64,000 nucleotides of DNA from CBDHGY01 sp965263325. GTDB lineage: Bacteria > Pseudomonadota > Alphaproteobacteria > Caulobacterales > Hyphomonadaceae. Location: assembly GCA_965263325.1 (NCBI GenBank), contig CBDHGY010000002.1, positions 372,001-436,000 on the forward strand, in the 5' to 3' direction. The notes under the pieces were generated by a model, which worked only from the letters and a program-made list of their open reading frames with translations, did not search any database and was not told where the DNA came from. A program made the translations under genes and the position numbers. Shown here piece after piece: positions 35,247-43,562 of this stretch; positions within the stretch are counted from its first letter, which is position 1; each line of letters opens with the position of its first letter.

Positions 35247-36539
35247 ATGTCATTAAAGACTAGGATTGCGTCTTCGGTCGCAGCGCGAATAACGAGTGAG
35301 AAGCGTATGCTGAAACGCCGCGCGCGCGCAGAAAAGCGGCGTAAGGCGTTGGGTGCCCCGCATACAGTTTCTTATTTTCATCAAGTCGACGATCCTTACT
35401 CGCATTTGATGTCGCAAATACTTGAGGAGCTGCAACGTCGTTATGACATCGTCATTGAACCGTATTTGGTTTTTGAGCCGGTAGATGCTGCAGCGCCTGA
35501 CAGAACGCGTCTCATTTCTCATTCACGCATAGATGCGGAGCGCCTCGCAAAAAAGGCAGGCCTCGGCTTTGTAGATCCGGGCATGCAACCAAGTGATGGG
35601 CAAGTCGAAGCGGCGTCTCGTCGTTTTGCCGGAACACTAGAAAAAGGCACTTTTGTGAGCGAAGCGGCGGCGATCAGCGCGTCTTTATGGTCGCCCGGCG
35701 AGGTATCAGGGGATCCTTTCTTTGCCAGCAAAGATAATACGCTGGCAAAATTTAAGCTTGGGTCAGAGCGCCGCGAAGAACTCGGTCATTATCTCGGTGC
35801 CACCCTGCATTATGGAGGTGAGTGGTATTGGGGAATAGATCGGCTTGCCTATCTCGAAGAGCGTCTTGTCGAACTCGGTACAGCAAAGAATTCCACAATC
35901 CTTCCACCGATCTATGAACAGCCTGTGGAAAGTTACGAAAATTGTCCACAGGTCCCGACCGGAACGGTCATAGATGCTTTCTTATCCTATCGTAGTCCTT
36001 ACTCTGCAATCGCGGTCGAGCGGATTTTTGATCTCGCAAGAGCGTATGGCGCGGAACTCAATATTGCCTTTGTTTTGCCAATGGTGATGCGGGGAATGAC
36101 AATCCCGAAATCTAAGCGTGCCTACATTCCATTTGATGCCGCGCGAGAAGCAAGGCGTCTCGGTGTGCCCTTTGGTAGGATCGCCGACCCTGTGGGAGAT
36201 CCTGTGGAAAGAGCCTATTCGATACTGCCTTGGGCGATGGATCAGAGAAAAGGCGAAGCGTTCACACGTTCCTATATGAAAGCGGTTTGGTCGGAGGGGG
36301 TCGATAGCGGGTCAGACAAAGGCTTAAAACTCATCACCGAACGCGCTGGCCTTGATTGGGTGCAAGCAAAAACAATGATTGGAACCGATCGTTGGCGCGG
36401 CATTGCGGAAGGTAATCGCCAACAATTATTTGGCATGGGGCAGTGGGGTGTTCCGAGTTTTCGGGTCGGCGATGTAAATACCTGGGGCAATGATCGGCTG
36501 TGGGTAATTGAAGAAGAATTAAAGCGACTTGCTGGATAA
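35247..36539 (+). CDS. Tandem DsbA-fold protein, HCCA-isomerase-like
   Basis: This 430-residue protein carries two copies of a DsbA/kappa-class GST fold. The first (about 35-210) starts VSYFHQVDDPYSHLMSQIL; the second (about 235-430) starts VIDAFLSYRSPYSAIAVERI, the motif of 2-hydroxychromene-2-carboxylate isomerases, with Ser in place of the thioredoxin Cys. GMGQWGVPSFRVGD near the end is the cis-proline region. Neither domain has a CxxC pair, so it is not an oxidase. HCCA isomerases use glutathione to isomerise aromatic intermediates. It starts 3 bases after the dehydrogenase partner, so it is part of the rightward operon; a CoA or glutathione step on a ring substrate is inferred. Confidence 0.75.
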   Translation: MSLKTRIASSVAARITSEKRMLKRRARAEKRRKALGAPHTVSYFHQVDDPYSHLMSQILEELQRRYDIVIEPYLVFEPVDAAAPDRTRLISHSRIDAERLAKKAGLGFVDPGMQPSDGQVEAASRRFAGTLEKGTFVSEAAAISASLWSPGEVSGDPFFASKDNTLAKFKLGSERREELGHYLGATLHYGGEWYWGIDRLAYLEERLVELGTAKNSTILPPIYEQPVESYENCPQVPTGTVIDAFLSYRSPYSAIAVERIFDLARAYGAELNIAFVLPMVMRGMTIPKSKRAYIPFDAAREARRLGVPFGRIADPVGDPVERAYSILPWAMDQRKGEAFTRSYMKAVWSEGVDSGSDKGLKLITERAGLDWVQAKTMIGTDRWRGIAEGNRQQLFGMGQWGVPSFRVGDVNTWGNDRLWVIEEELKRLAG

Positions 36540-36584
36540 GAACTTCTGACGTTAGCCCTGACCCGGCCTTTGCTACCGGCAGAG

Positions 36585-37784
36585 CTAGTAAGACAGCCTG
36601 AGTTCAGACAGACTGCTCGAAATCGAGCGATAGGCGTCAATCAGCTGAGCGTTCGAGTTTGCTTCGAAATACATGCTCGGTTCGCTTGCGCATGTTTCAA
36701 GAAGTGTCTCGGCTGAGGTTGGGGCCTGAAAGGCAATCGAGAAAACCAATATGTTTTCAGCCTTGGCACCATCACAAAGGGCAATCGCTTGCGTTTCAGA
36801 GTTGCCACCTAAGGCTGAATACTCGGTGTTGAATGCACCGTCTGTCATGAGGATAATAGCTTTAATGACCCGATTATCATCATATGCTAGAGGTTCGCTA
36901 TCGCTTGGCCAAACATCCTTCCAGCGCGGAGAGATCATATTCCATCCCCAGGACAAACCGATATGTCCCGCCGTTGCTCCGCCCGCGGTGAGATCATCAA
37001 TAGCGTCATTCAAATTGGCCGTATTGTTTGTGAGAGGTAGCATTGCAACAGTAGGGCACCCAGGCGCGTTGAACTCGTACCACTGATTTTCTGCAGGCGG
37101 CGCATCACTCGCCGCTTCAGCGCCAATTCGCTCTTTCGAACAATTATTGTCCGTCCCGTCGTTATAGATATCGGGGTCGAACACGGCGTTGTCATACATG
37201 CCGCCGACATTTACCGAGCCAGCATACGGAATAATGGAAATTCGCACGCGGTCGCCGGTCTCTGGCGAAATGAGTGTCGAAACCGCCTCATTGGCGGCAT
37301 CTTTCAAACTGGTGAGTTTTGACCCGCTCATCGAACCGCTCACATCCACCACCATGGCGAGGTCTAGCAAAGTAATCTCGGCTGTGGAAGAAGCTTCTTC
37401 ATCATAGATGAATTGATGGACACCTACGATACCAGCCATGGTTGCTTCCAGCGAGCAAGAGGCGACGATGCTGACAGTGTTGGTTGATCTATCGATTGAT
37501 ACGTTTGGATCGGCGCAAACTACATCTTGGCGCCCGCTTGCTAGATCGGCCGTTATAAACCCTTTAACAGTGCTAATGATTTCTTCGTCAGTACGCGCGG
37601 CGTTTAAAAGTTCTTTCGCGCCCGCAAGAGCAGCGGCATCGATAGCGGAGCGAAGCGATTGCTTGCCCGATTGCATCCGGCCCATATCGAGCGCGAGCCC
37701 GATAAATGCTAAAATAGGCAATAAAACGAGCGCCATTATGAGCGCTGTTGTGCCATCTTCAGATCGCCAAAACCCTTTAGCCAT
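36585..37784 (-). CDS. TadG-like pseudopilin-type protein with vWA domain
   Basis: The 399-residue protein opens with a TadE/TadG-type segment (EDGTTALIMALVLLPILAFIGLALDMG), a class III pseudopilin-like signal and membrane helix, followed by a helical region (SAIDAAALAGAKEL) and a vWA domain from about 150 with an intact MIDAS (MVVDVSGSMSGSKL, then LMTDGAFN). Such proteins belong to Tad pilus loci, but no other tad gene is here. The ATG at 37784 begins the short basic leader; an upstream extension to 37853 is less likely. A surface or periplasmic adhesion role is inferred. Confidence 0.78.
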   Translation of the reverse strand: MAKGFWRSEDGTTALIMALVLLPILAFIGLALDMGRMQSGKQSLRSAIDAAALAGAKELLNAARTDEEIISTVKGFITADLASGRQDVVCADPNVSIDRSTNTVSIVASCSLEATMAGIVGVHQFIYDEEASSTAEITLLDLAMVVDVSGSMSGSKLTSLKDAANEAVSTLISPETGDRVRISIIPYAGSVNVGGMYDNAVFDPDIYNDGTDNNCSKERIGAEAASDAPPAENQWYEFNAPGCPTVAMLPLTNNTANLNDAIDDLTAGGATAGHIGLSWGWNMISPRWKDVWPSDSEPLAYDDNRVIKAIILMTDGAFNTEYSALGGNSETQAIALCDGAKAENILVFSIAFQAPTSAETLLETCASEPSMYFEANSNAQLIDAYRSISSSLSELRLSY

Positions 37785-37932
37785 TTTCCTACCTGCCCAT
37801 CCTGCTTGTTGGTAGTCAGCCAAAAGACGATAACAAAGTAGGGTGAATGCCAAGTGTGTTTGGGATCAGACTTTTAAAGCGTCGAGGAACGTATTTTTAG
37901 ACCATTTCTCCCTTGGGGGCGGGTCGCTTATC

Positions 37933-38637
37933 TTAAAACACTTCCTCCAGGAAGTTTTGCATTGCGCGCCAGCTGCGGCGATCTGCGTCCGATGAGTACG
38001 CCATACCCCCAGCTTTATCGTTCGCTGCCTTGTTCGTAAAAGCGTGCCCCGTATCGCCATAAGCATGGAGCTGCCAGTTTGCGCCTTTGCTATCGAGTTC
38101 CTTGCCAAGCGCAATAACGTCGTTTGGTGTCGCCATTGGATCCGACCAGCCATGTAGGGCTAGAATTTTGGCTGTGATCGTTGTGTCAGTCTGGTTGCCT
38201 GGCGCGCCGAACAGGCCATGGAAGGAAACTGCGCCGCGGATGTCAGCCCCGGTGCGCGCAAGATCAAGAGCGCACATACCGCCAAAACAGTAACCAATAA
38301 TTGCGGACCGTGACTGATCAATACTACCGAGCGCCAAACCAGTTTCAAGCGCATTGGTCAGACGGGCCTGCAACTCATTCCGGTCCGAGACGAGAGGGGT
38401 CATTAATGCCTCATTTTCCTCAGGCGAGCTTCCGCGAATTCCTTTGCCGTAAACATCGATGGCAAAGCCTGTGTATCCAAGCCGAGCGAGCCGTGTTGCA
38501 GATTCCTTTTCGTGATCGCCCAGGCCACCCCACGCATGCGCAACGAGAACAAGCGGGCTATCCCCCTCCGTTGCTGGGCGGGCAACGAAGCCCTCATATG
38601 TTTTGCCGTTAAAATCATAATCAAAATTGCCGGACAT
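37933..38637 (-). CDS. Dienelactone hydrolase family protein
   Basis: The 234-residue alpha/beta hydrolase has GYCFGG, the Cys nucleophile elbow of dienelactone hydrolases, with Glu in the LVLVAHAWGGLGDHEKE segment, Asp in HGWSDPMA and His in YGDTGHAFTN. The family hydrolyses cyclic esters such as dienelactone from chloroaromatics, but many members have other roles. The ATG at 38637 follows GGAGGTC. It is a lone gene diverging from the hydrolase at 38743, and no catechol genes are nearby. Confidence 0.85.
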   Translation of the reverse strand: MSGNFDYDFNGKTYEGFVARPATEGDSPLVLVAHAWGGLGDHEKESATRLARLGYTGFAIDVYGKGIRGSSPEENEALMTPLVSDRNELQARLTNALETGLALGSIDQSRSAIIGYCFGGMCALDLARTGADIRGAVSFHGLFGAPGNQTDTTITAKILALHGWSDPMATPNDVIALGKELDSKGANWQLHAYGDTGHAFTNKAANDKAGGMAYSSDADRRSWRAMQNFLEEVF

Positions 38638-38742
38638 AAAGACCTCCATCAGCGTAAGAATATAAGAACTTTCTAGCGGCCTGCCGCTCGTTTAGCAAAG
38701 CCTTGCTTGCCTAACGCAGCGACGCATCGCTATGGCGATTTC

Positions 38743-39633
38743 ATGGAACCAAACGTCACGAATTTTTTCAGTCAACGCTTATCGCTTTCTTTGGCAATCT
38801 GGGGCGATGAGAAGGCCGAACCCGTCGTGCTGGTGCATGGCGGGCGTGACCAGAAACGCAGTTGGGATTGGACGGCGAAGCAGCTCGCAGTGCGCTACCG
38901 GGTATTTGCTTATGATTTACGAGGTCATGGCCAAAGCGATTGGGTAAGCGATGGCGATTACGGTGTTATGGACCATGTTTATGATCTCGCAAGCCTTGTC
39001 GATCTCATAAATGTTCAGCAGGTGAAGCTCATAGGGCACTCGCTCGGCGGGAACATAGTTATTCGCTTCACAGGTCTTTTTCCAGAACGTGTGTCGAAAC
39101 TGATCGCTATAGAGGGGCTCGGTCCATCCCCAAAAATGCTTGCCGAACGTCTGGCGATGAGACCTGAAGAGCGGCTACATTTCTGGATGGAGGATCGGCG
39201 CAAAAAAACACAGCGTAAGGCGCGGATTATGAGTGATTTCGATGAGGCAAAGGCACGTATGCGCAGCGCTCATCCTCAGCTTAGCGAAGAGTATGTAACG
39301 CATTTAACGAAACATGGCGTGAAAACCAATTCTGATGGATCGCTGAGCTGGGCCTATGATCCGGCAGGGATGGGACGAAGTCCAAGCGATATTTCCCATG
39401 ATGATTTTGTACATTTGTGGGGTAGAATTACATGTCCGTCGCTTCTTATTTATGGCGCGCAATCTTGGGCTTCGGATCCCTCAAAGGATGGGCGCGCAAA
39501 ACATTTTCCAGCTGGCGAAGTGCGCGTATATGACGGCGCTGCGCATTGGGTGCATCATGATCAGTTTGCGCGTTTCATAGAAGAAACGCAGACTTTTTTT
39601 GAAGGGCGCGTTGATGAGCTCCAGACGGTTTAG
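38743..39633 (+). CDS. Alpha/beta fold hydrolase
   Basis: This 296-residue hydrolase has VVLVHGGRDQKRSWDW, FAYDLRGHGQSDW, the nucleophile elbow LIGHSLGGN, a late Asp (SWASDP) and His (YDGAAHWVHHDQ). It resembles esterases and epoxide-hydrolase-like lipases of the Abhydrolase_1 family; the cap region (KTQRKARIMSDFDEAKARM) is charged. The ATG at 38743 has no strong ribosome site; an in-frame TTG at 38707 is possible. No clear operon partner. Substrate unknown. Confidence 0.82.
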   Translation: MEPNVTNFFSQRLSLSLAIWGDEKAEPVVLVHGGRDQKRSWDWTAKQLAVRYRVFAYDLRGHGQSDWVSDGDYGVMDHVYDLASLVDLINVQQVKLIGHSLGGNIVIRFTGLFPERVSKLIAIEGLGPSPKMLAERLAMRPEERLHFWMEDRRKKTQRKARIMSDFDEAKARMRSAHPQLSEEYVTHLTKHGVKTNSDGSLSWAYDPAGMGRSPSDISHDDFVHLWGRITCPSLLIYGAQSWASDPSKDGRAKHFPAGEVRVYDGAAHWVHHDQFARFIEETQTFFEGRVDELQTV

Positions 39634-39731
39634 TCTTTTACTATTCTTTTCTGACGGCGCTGTTCGCGAGCTGGTTTGCACGGCCATAAGATGGCAAATC
39701 TCTGGCATTAGCTCAAAAAGGGAGAGTTCGG

Positions 39732-39746
39732 TTAACGATAGGTTGA
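39732..39746. promoter_or_regulatory. CtrA-box-like site upstream of the GGDEF gene
   Basis: TTAA-CGATAGG-TTGA has one mismatch to TTAA-N7-TTAA. It ends 51 bases before the diguanylate cyclase start. CtrA control of c-di-GMP genes is known in Caulobacter relatives, so the site is plausible, but it is a single site read by eye. Confidence 0.35.
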
Positions 39747-39797
39747 TCACTTTAAGGTAAGAGCAGGGTATCTAAACATAGTCATTTACGATTGCCG

Positions 39798-40910
39798 ATG
39801 ATCTCGTATCCGCCTCCCGAATTTGAACAGCAAAAGTCGGAAATCTTCCAACGCTATAGAATCTTGCGGGGAGATCATGCTCACGACGCTGTTTGCCTCG
39901 CCGATACGATAGCAATGGCACTCGGCGTACCATACGTATACGTGGCACTTTATAAGCGCTACCGAGAAAAATACTATTGTGCCCACGGCTTATCGGGTCA
40001 CCCGGCCGAAGATGTCGACACTTACTTTGCGCGCGTGCATTTATCACAAAAGTCTTTCTATGTTCACAATGTTTGCACCGAGGAATACTTTACCGCTGGC
40101 GTTGAAGAACTCGATTTGCCACACTTCAAATCTATCGCGGGCATTCCGTTGGCGGACCCTCAAGGCAAAAAGTTTGGGACATTGTGTGTTGCCCATACCG
40201 AAGCACACGAATTCTCCGCGCGTGACCGCCGGCTGCTAGACGGTTTTGCGCGTGTCGTGAGTAACGATATCTGTGTAAGAAGCGCTGCCCATTATGCCGT
40301 TGAGGATCTGGTTCAGCTGGAAAAAGACAAATGCGATCTCTTTGAGTTGGCGACCCTCGATCCACTTACACAAGCACTTAATCGAAGATCATTCGAGAAG
40401 TTCGCAAATAGAGAGTTTGCCCGGTTCCAGCGCGAAAGCACGCGTTTGGGTGTTTTGATGCTCGATATTGATCATTTCAAAAGCGTCAACGACACACACG
40501 GTCATGCCGTCGGAGATCTTGTTATTGCGAAACTGGTGTCTGTAATCACCAAAAGCTTGCGCGTCGAAGACCTTGTCGGCCGGCTCGGCGGTGAAGAATT
40601 TGCGGTGGTGCTTGTGGAAACCGACGGCGCAAATGCGGAAGCCGTGGCAAATAGGATCCGGAACGAGATCAAACAAGTTGAGTTTCCTGGATCAACTGGC
40701 CCGTTCAGCATCACGATTAGTATCGGCGTTTCGGAGCCCGTTCCGTATGATCAGGATATCGCTTGCGCTTTGAATAGAGCGGACGAGGCGCTTTATATTG
40801 CAAAACAAACAGGGCGCGATCGCGTGGTCTCGAAATGCGAACCTCCCGAACATGTTGAGATTGCGAGTATTTCGGGCGAGCCAGAGCGTATTAAAGAAAA
40901 CAATCGGTAA
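39798..40910 (+). CDS. GAF-GGDEF diguanylate cyclase
   Basis: This 370-residue protein makes cyclic di-GMP. Residues about 1-165 are a GAF-type sensor domain (FYVHNVCTEEYF, IAGIPLADPQGKKFGTLCVA). A helical linker leads to the GGDEF domain (about 195-355): DPLTQALNRRSFEKFA, MLDIDHFKSVNDTHGHAVGD and the active site GRLGGEEFAVV. An RVED I-site lies five residues before GGEEF, so product inhibition is likely. The GAF ligand is unknown. The ATG at 39798 and a TTG at 39792 are both possible starts. A CtrA-like site lies upstream. Confidence 0.88.
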   Translation: MISYPPPEFEQQKSEIFQRYRILRGDHAHDAVCLADTIAMALGVPYVYVALYKRYREKYYCAHGLSGHPAEDVDTYFARVHLSQKSFYVHNVCTEEYFTAGVEELDLPHFKSIAGIPLADPQGKKFGTLCVAHTEAHEFSARDRRLLDGFARVVSNDICVRSAAHYAVEDLVQLEKDKCDLFELATLDPLTQALNRRSFEKFANREFARFQRESTRLGVLMLDIDHFKSVNDTHGHAVGDLVIAKLVSVITKSLRVEDLVGRLGGEEFAVVLVETDGANAEAVANRIRNEIKQVEFPGSTGPFSITISIGVSEPVPYDQDIACALNRADEALYIAKQTGRDRVVSKCEPPEHVEIASISGEPERIKENNR

Positions 40911-40925
40911 AAGACCTAAATGGGT

Positions 40926-41894
40926 TCAAGCCCCATAACTTGAAGCCATCATGCCAAGACTGCGATGCCAGTCCAACTTTCGTGCATACTCAAGCGGGTC
41001 TTTCGGGCGAACGAGCGCATCCTGAGGCGTCTCGGTCCAGTCGACAAGGCGGGTAAGGAAAAACCGTAGCGCTGCGCCGCGCGAAAGAATCGGAAGTGCG
41101 TCTAGCTCGCTGGTCTTGAGCTTTCGAACGCCCTGATACCCTTCCAGCAAAGCTCTGCCTTTCTCCAAATCATAAGAACCCATGGCGTTGAAACACCAGG
41201 CGTTCAGACAAACGGCGATGTCATAAGCAAGTGCGTCAGTGCAAGAAAAATAAAAATCGATTACGCCAGCAAAAGCATCTCCAGAGAAAAACACATTATC
41301 TGGAAATAGGTCAGCATGGATGGTGCCTCTTGGCAGATCCAGCGACATCGGCTTGGCCGCAGCAATCGCCGCGATATCGGCGTCAATGTCTGTGGAAAGC
41401 CCTGCGCGAAGACTGTTGGCTGACCCGGCGCGTCCATTCCAAAGTTTTGGCCAATCGGCAGGACCCAGATCGTTCGCGCGCGTCAACTCAAAGTCCGAGA
41501 GCGCTGCGTGCATGCGCGCCATGGCTGCACCAAGTTCTCTGCATTGTGCCGCGTTTGGGTATTTAACGCTCAACCCACTCAGAAACGATACGATCAGCGC
41601 CGGTCGGTCTTCAAGCGTTCCCAAGATATTGCCGTTCTTTGCAACAATGGGTTCGGGACATGGGAAGCCGCTAGCAGCCAGATGTCGCTTCAGATCGATG
41701 AAGTAAGGTAAGTCGGTTTCGTTCACGCGCTTTTCGAATAAGGTCAGGATGAATTTTCCTGTACTCGTCTCCAAAAAGTAATTCGAATTCTCAACGCCTT
41801 CGGCGATTCCTTTAAAGGATTGCGCGAACCCTATGTCATATTCCGAAAGGAAGTCGGCGAGCGCCGCGTCAGAAACTTGCGTGTAAACAGCCAT
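40926..41894 (-). CDS. thrB: Homoserine kinase ThrB, type II
   Basis: The 322-residue enzyme phosphorylates homoserine in threonine synthesis. It is of the aminoglycoside-phosphotransferase-like fold typical of proteobacterial type II ThrB. The catalytic loop reads TIHADLFPDNVFF (His-x-Asp-x4-Asn-like) and GVIDFYFSCTDALAYDIAVCLN gives the metal Asp. The N-terminal FAQSFKGIAEGVENSNYFLET is characteristic of ThrB. It converges on the GGDEF gene 15 bases away and diverges from the cyclophilin gene by 42 bases. Confidence 0.9.
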   Translation of the reverse strand: MAVYTQVSDAALADFLSEYDIGFAQSFKGIAEGVENSNYFLETSTGKFILTLFEKRVNETDLPYFIDLKRHLAASGFPCPEPIVAKNGNILGTLEDRPALIVSFLSGLSVKYPNAAQCRELGAAMARMHAALSDFELTRANDLGPADWPKLWNGRAGSANSLRAGLSTDIDADIAAIAAAKPMSLDLPRGTIHADLFPDNVFFSGDAFAGVIDFYFSCTDALAYDIAVCLNAWCFNAMGSYDLEKGRALLEGYQGVRKLKTSELDALPILSRGAALRFFLTRLVDWTETPQDALVRPKDPLEYARKLDWHRSLGMMASSYGA

Positions 41895-41936
41895 TCAGGC
41901 CTATTAGCCGCTGAATCGTAGATAGGGAATGAGGAT

Positions 41937-42839
41937 ATGCGCCTGATTATCGGAATGGCGGCAATTGGAGTTGCCGGTGCTTGTGCTGCCGAAACAGAGC
42001 AGGAACCCAGGCAGGAGATCATTGCTTCAATTGAGACATCCTTAGAGTCTGCTCCGGGGACGGAATGGCGAGATGTCCAAGATGAGGACCTCCTGCTGCT
42101 CCGCACCGAGCACGGCACCATCGTGATCGAGCTTAACAATGATTTTGCACCCGCTCATACCATGCGAATGCGAGAAATTGCTCGGGCAGGTGCGTATGAT
42201 GGGGCCTCCTTCTATCGCGTCATTGATGGATTTGTCGCGCAGGGCGGCTTGCAGGATGAGGAGCTAATTTCAGCTAGCTGGACGACAATTCAGAACGAAA
42301 ATGATCGCGCCGTCTCAAATGCGTCGTTTATGCCTCTCGGGAGCCCGGATCTGTTCACGAAACTTGTCGGACATATGAACGGATTTCCAGCTGCGCGCGA
42401 CGAAGAAATGGGCCGGGAATGGTTGCTCCATTGCCCGGGCGCTGTTGCAATGGCTCGAGACACTGATCCGGATTCAGGAGCGACCGAATTTTATATTGTG
42501 TTGAATGCGCAGCGTTATCTTGATCGGAATCTCACAGTGTTTGGCAAAGTCATTGACGGTATGGAGCATGCGCAGGCCTTACAACGCGGCGACCGCGCGA
42601 TCGAAAGCGGTGTCATCCAGCCGCCGGACGTGGGCGATCCCATTCTTTCGGCTAAAATTGCGATAGATCTGCCCGAATCTGAGCGTCCTAGATATCAAGT
42701 CATGAATACTGATCATGCTGTTTTTGAAGATGCAAAAAGAGCTAAACGCGTTCGCGCAGAGCAGTTCTTCTATCGAACACCTCCCGAAGTGTTGGACATA
42801 TGCACATTTGATGTGCCCATACGTAAGGTTGATCCGTAA
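41937..42839 (+). CDS. Cyclophilin-type peptidyl-prolyl isomerase, exported
   Basis: This 300-residue PPIase would help fold envelope proteins. The N-terminus has a short hydrophobic signal ending AGACAAE; a lipoprotein signal is possible but the lipobox is weak. The cyclophilin core spans about 58-215: LRTEHGTIVIELNNDFAP, GASFYRVIDGFVAQGG, TDPDSGATEFYIVLNA and LTVFGKVIDGMEHAQAL. It is longer than a minimal cyclophilin, with an insertion around 105-145 and a C-terminal extension from about 220. Divergent from thrB; the next gene follows after 24 bases and may be co-transcribed. Confidence 0.85.
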   Translation: MRLIIGMAAIGVAGACAAETEQEPRQEIIASIETSLESAPGTEWRDVQDEDLLLLRTEHGTIVIELNNDFAPAHTMRMREIARAGAYDGASFYRVIDGFVAQGGLQDEELISASWTTIQNENDRAVSNASFMPLGSPDLFTKLVGHMNGFPAARDEEMGREWLLHCPGAVAMARDTDPDSGATEFYIVLNAQRYLDRNLTVFGKVIDGMEHAQALQRGDRAIESGVIQPPDVGDPILSAKIAIDLPESERPRYQVMNTDHAVFEDAKRAKRVRAEQFFYRTPPEVLDICTFDVPIRKVDP

Positions 42840-42863
42840 GGCCCACTCACACGTACTATTTGC

Positions 42864-43562
42864 ATGATGACAGATATGCCCACAGGGATCGATCGCCCTT
42901 CTATTCAGAATACGCTTGGTGAATTGTCCACGCCGTTGGAGCTGCTGGGACTAGGTCGTTACGCCCGCCATTTGCGAACAGCGCCAGACGGTGATGGCAG
43001 ACCAATAATGCTCCTGCCGGGGTATGGATCTAGTCCCCGCGCGATGTATCCGCTCGCTCGTTTTCTCCGGTCAAAGAACTATCACGTAGCTCACTGGGGA
43101 CTTGGAACGAACCGGGGGGAAATATACGACTATGTTGAGTTGATTGGCGAGCGGCTGAAGGCTGAGGCCGCCGAACCTGTCACACTCATTGGTTGGAGCC
43201 TTGGCGGTGTGGTCGCGCGGGAAGTTGCGCGTATTTACGAGCCGCATGTTCGAGAGATCATCACAATGGCGACGCCTGTCATTGGCGGCCCGAAATATAC
43301 AGTTGTTGGCAATCGTTTTGCCAAACAGCAAGACATCGATCTCGATGTCTATGAGGAGTATGTACACGCCATAAATTCAATTGGTTTGAAGCAGCCGATT
43401 ACAGCGTTTTATACTAAACGCGATGGAATTGTTGGATGGCAGGCGGCAGTAGATACATACAATCCTCAAACGAGAAACATTGAAGTCGATACGACGCATC
43501 TTGGCATTGGGGTTCATGCAAAAGTGTGGATCGAAATCGCCGAAACACTTGCAGAATCTTAA
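42864..43562 (+). CDS. Alpha/beta hydrolase, lipase-like
   Basis: The 232-residue protein has IMLLPGYGSSPRAMYPLARFL at the oxyanion strand, the nucleophile elbow LIGWSLGGVVARE, KRDGIVGWQ with the Asp, and THLGIGV with the His. This resembles PGAP1-like or triacylglycerol-lipase (LipA/EstA-type) proteins without a signal peptide. It follows the cyclophilin gene by 24 bases. Its stop overlaps the convergent panC stop in a shared TTAA. Substrate unknown. Confidence 0.78.
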   Translation: MMTDMPTGIDRPSIQNTLGELSTPLELLGLGRYARHLRTAPDGDGRPIMLLPGYGSSPRAMYPLARFLRSKNYHVAHWGLGTNRGEIYDYVELIGERLKAEAAEPVTLIGWSLGGVVAREVARIYEPHVREIITMATPVIGGPKYTVVGNRFAKQQDIDLDVYEEYVHAINSIGLKQPITAFYTKRDGIVGWQAAVDTYNPQTRNIEVDTTHLGIGVHAKVWIEIAETLAES

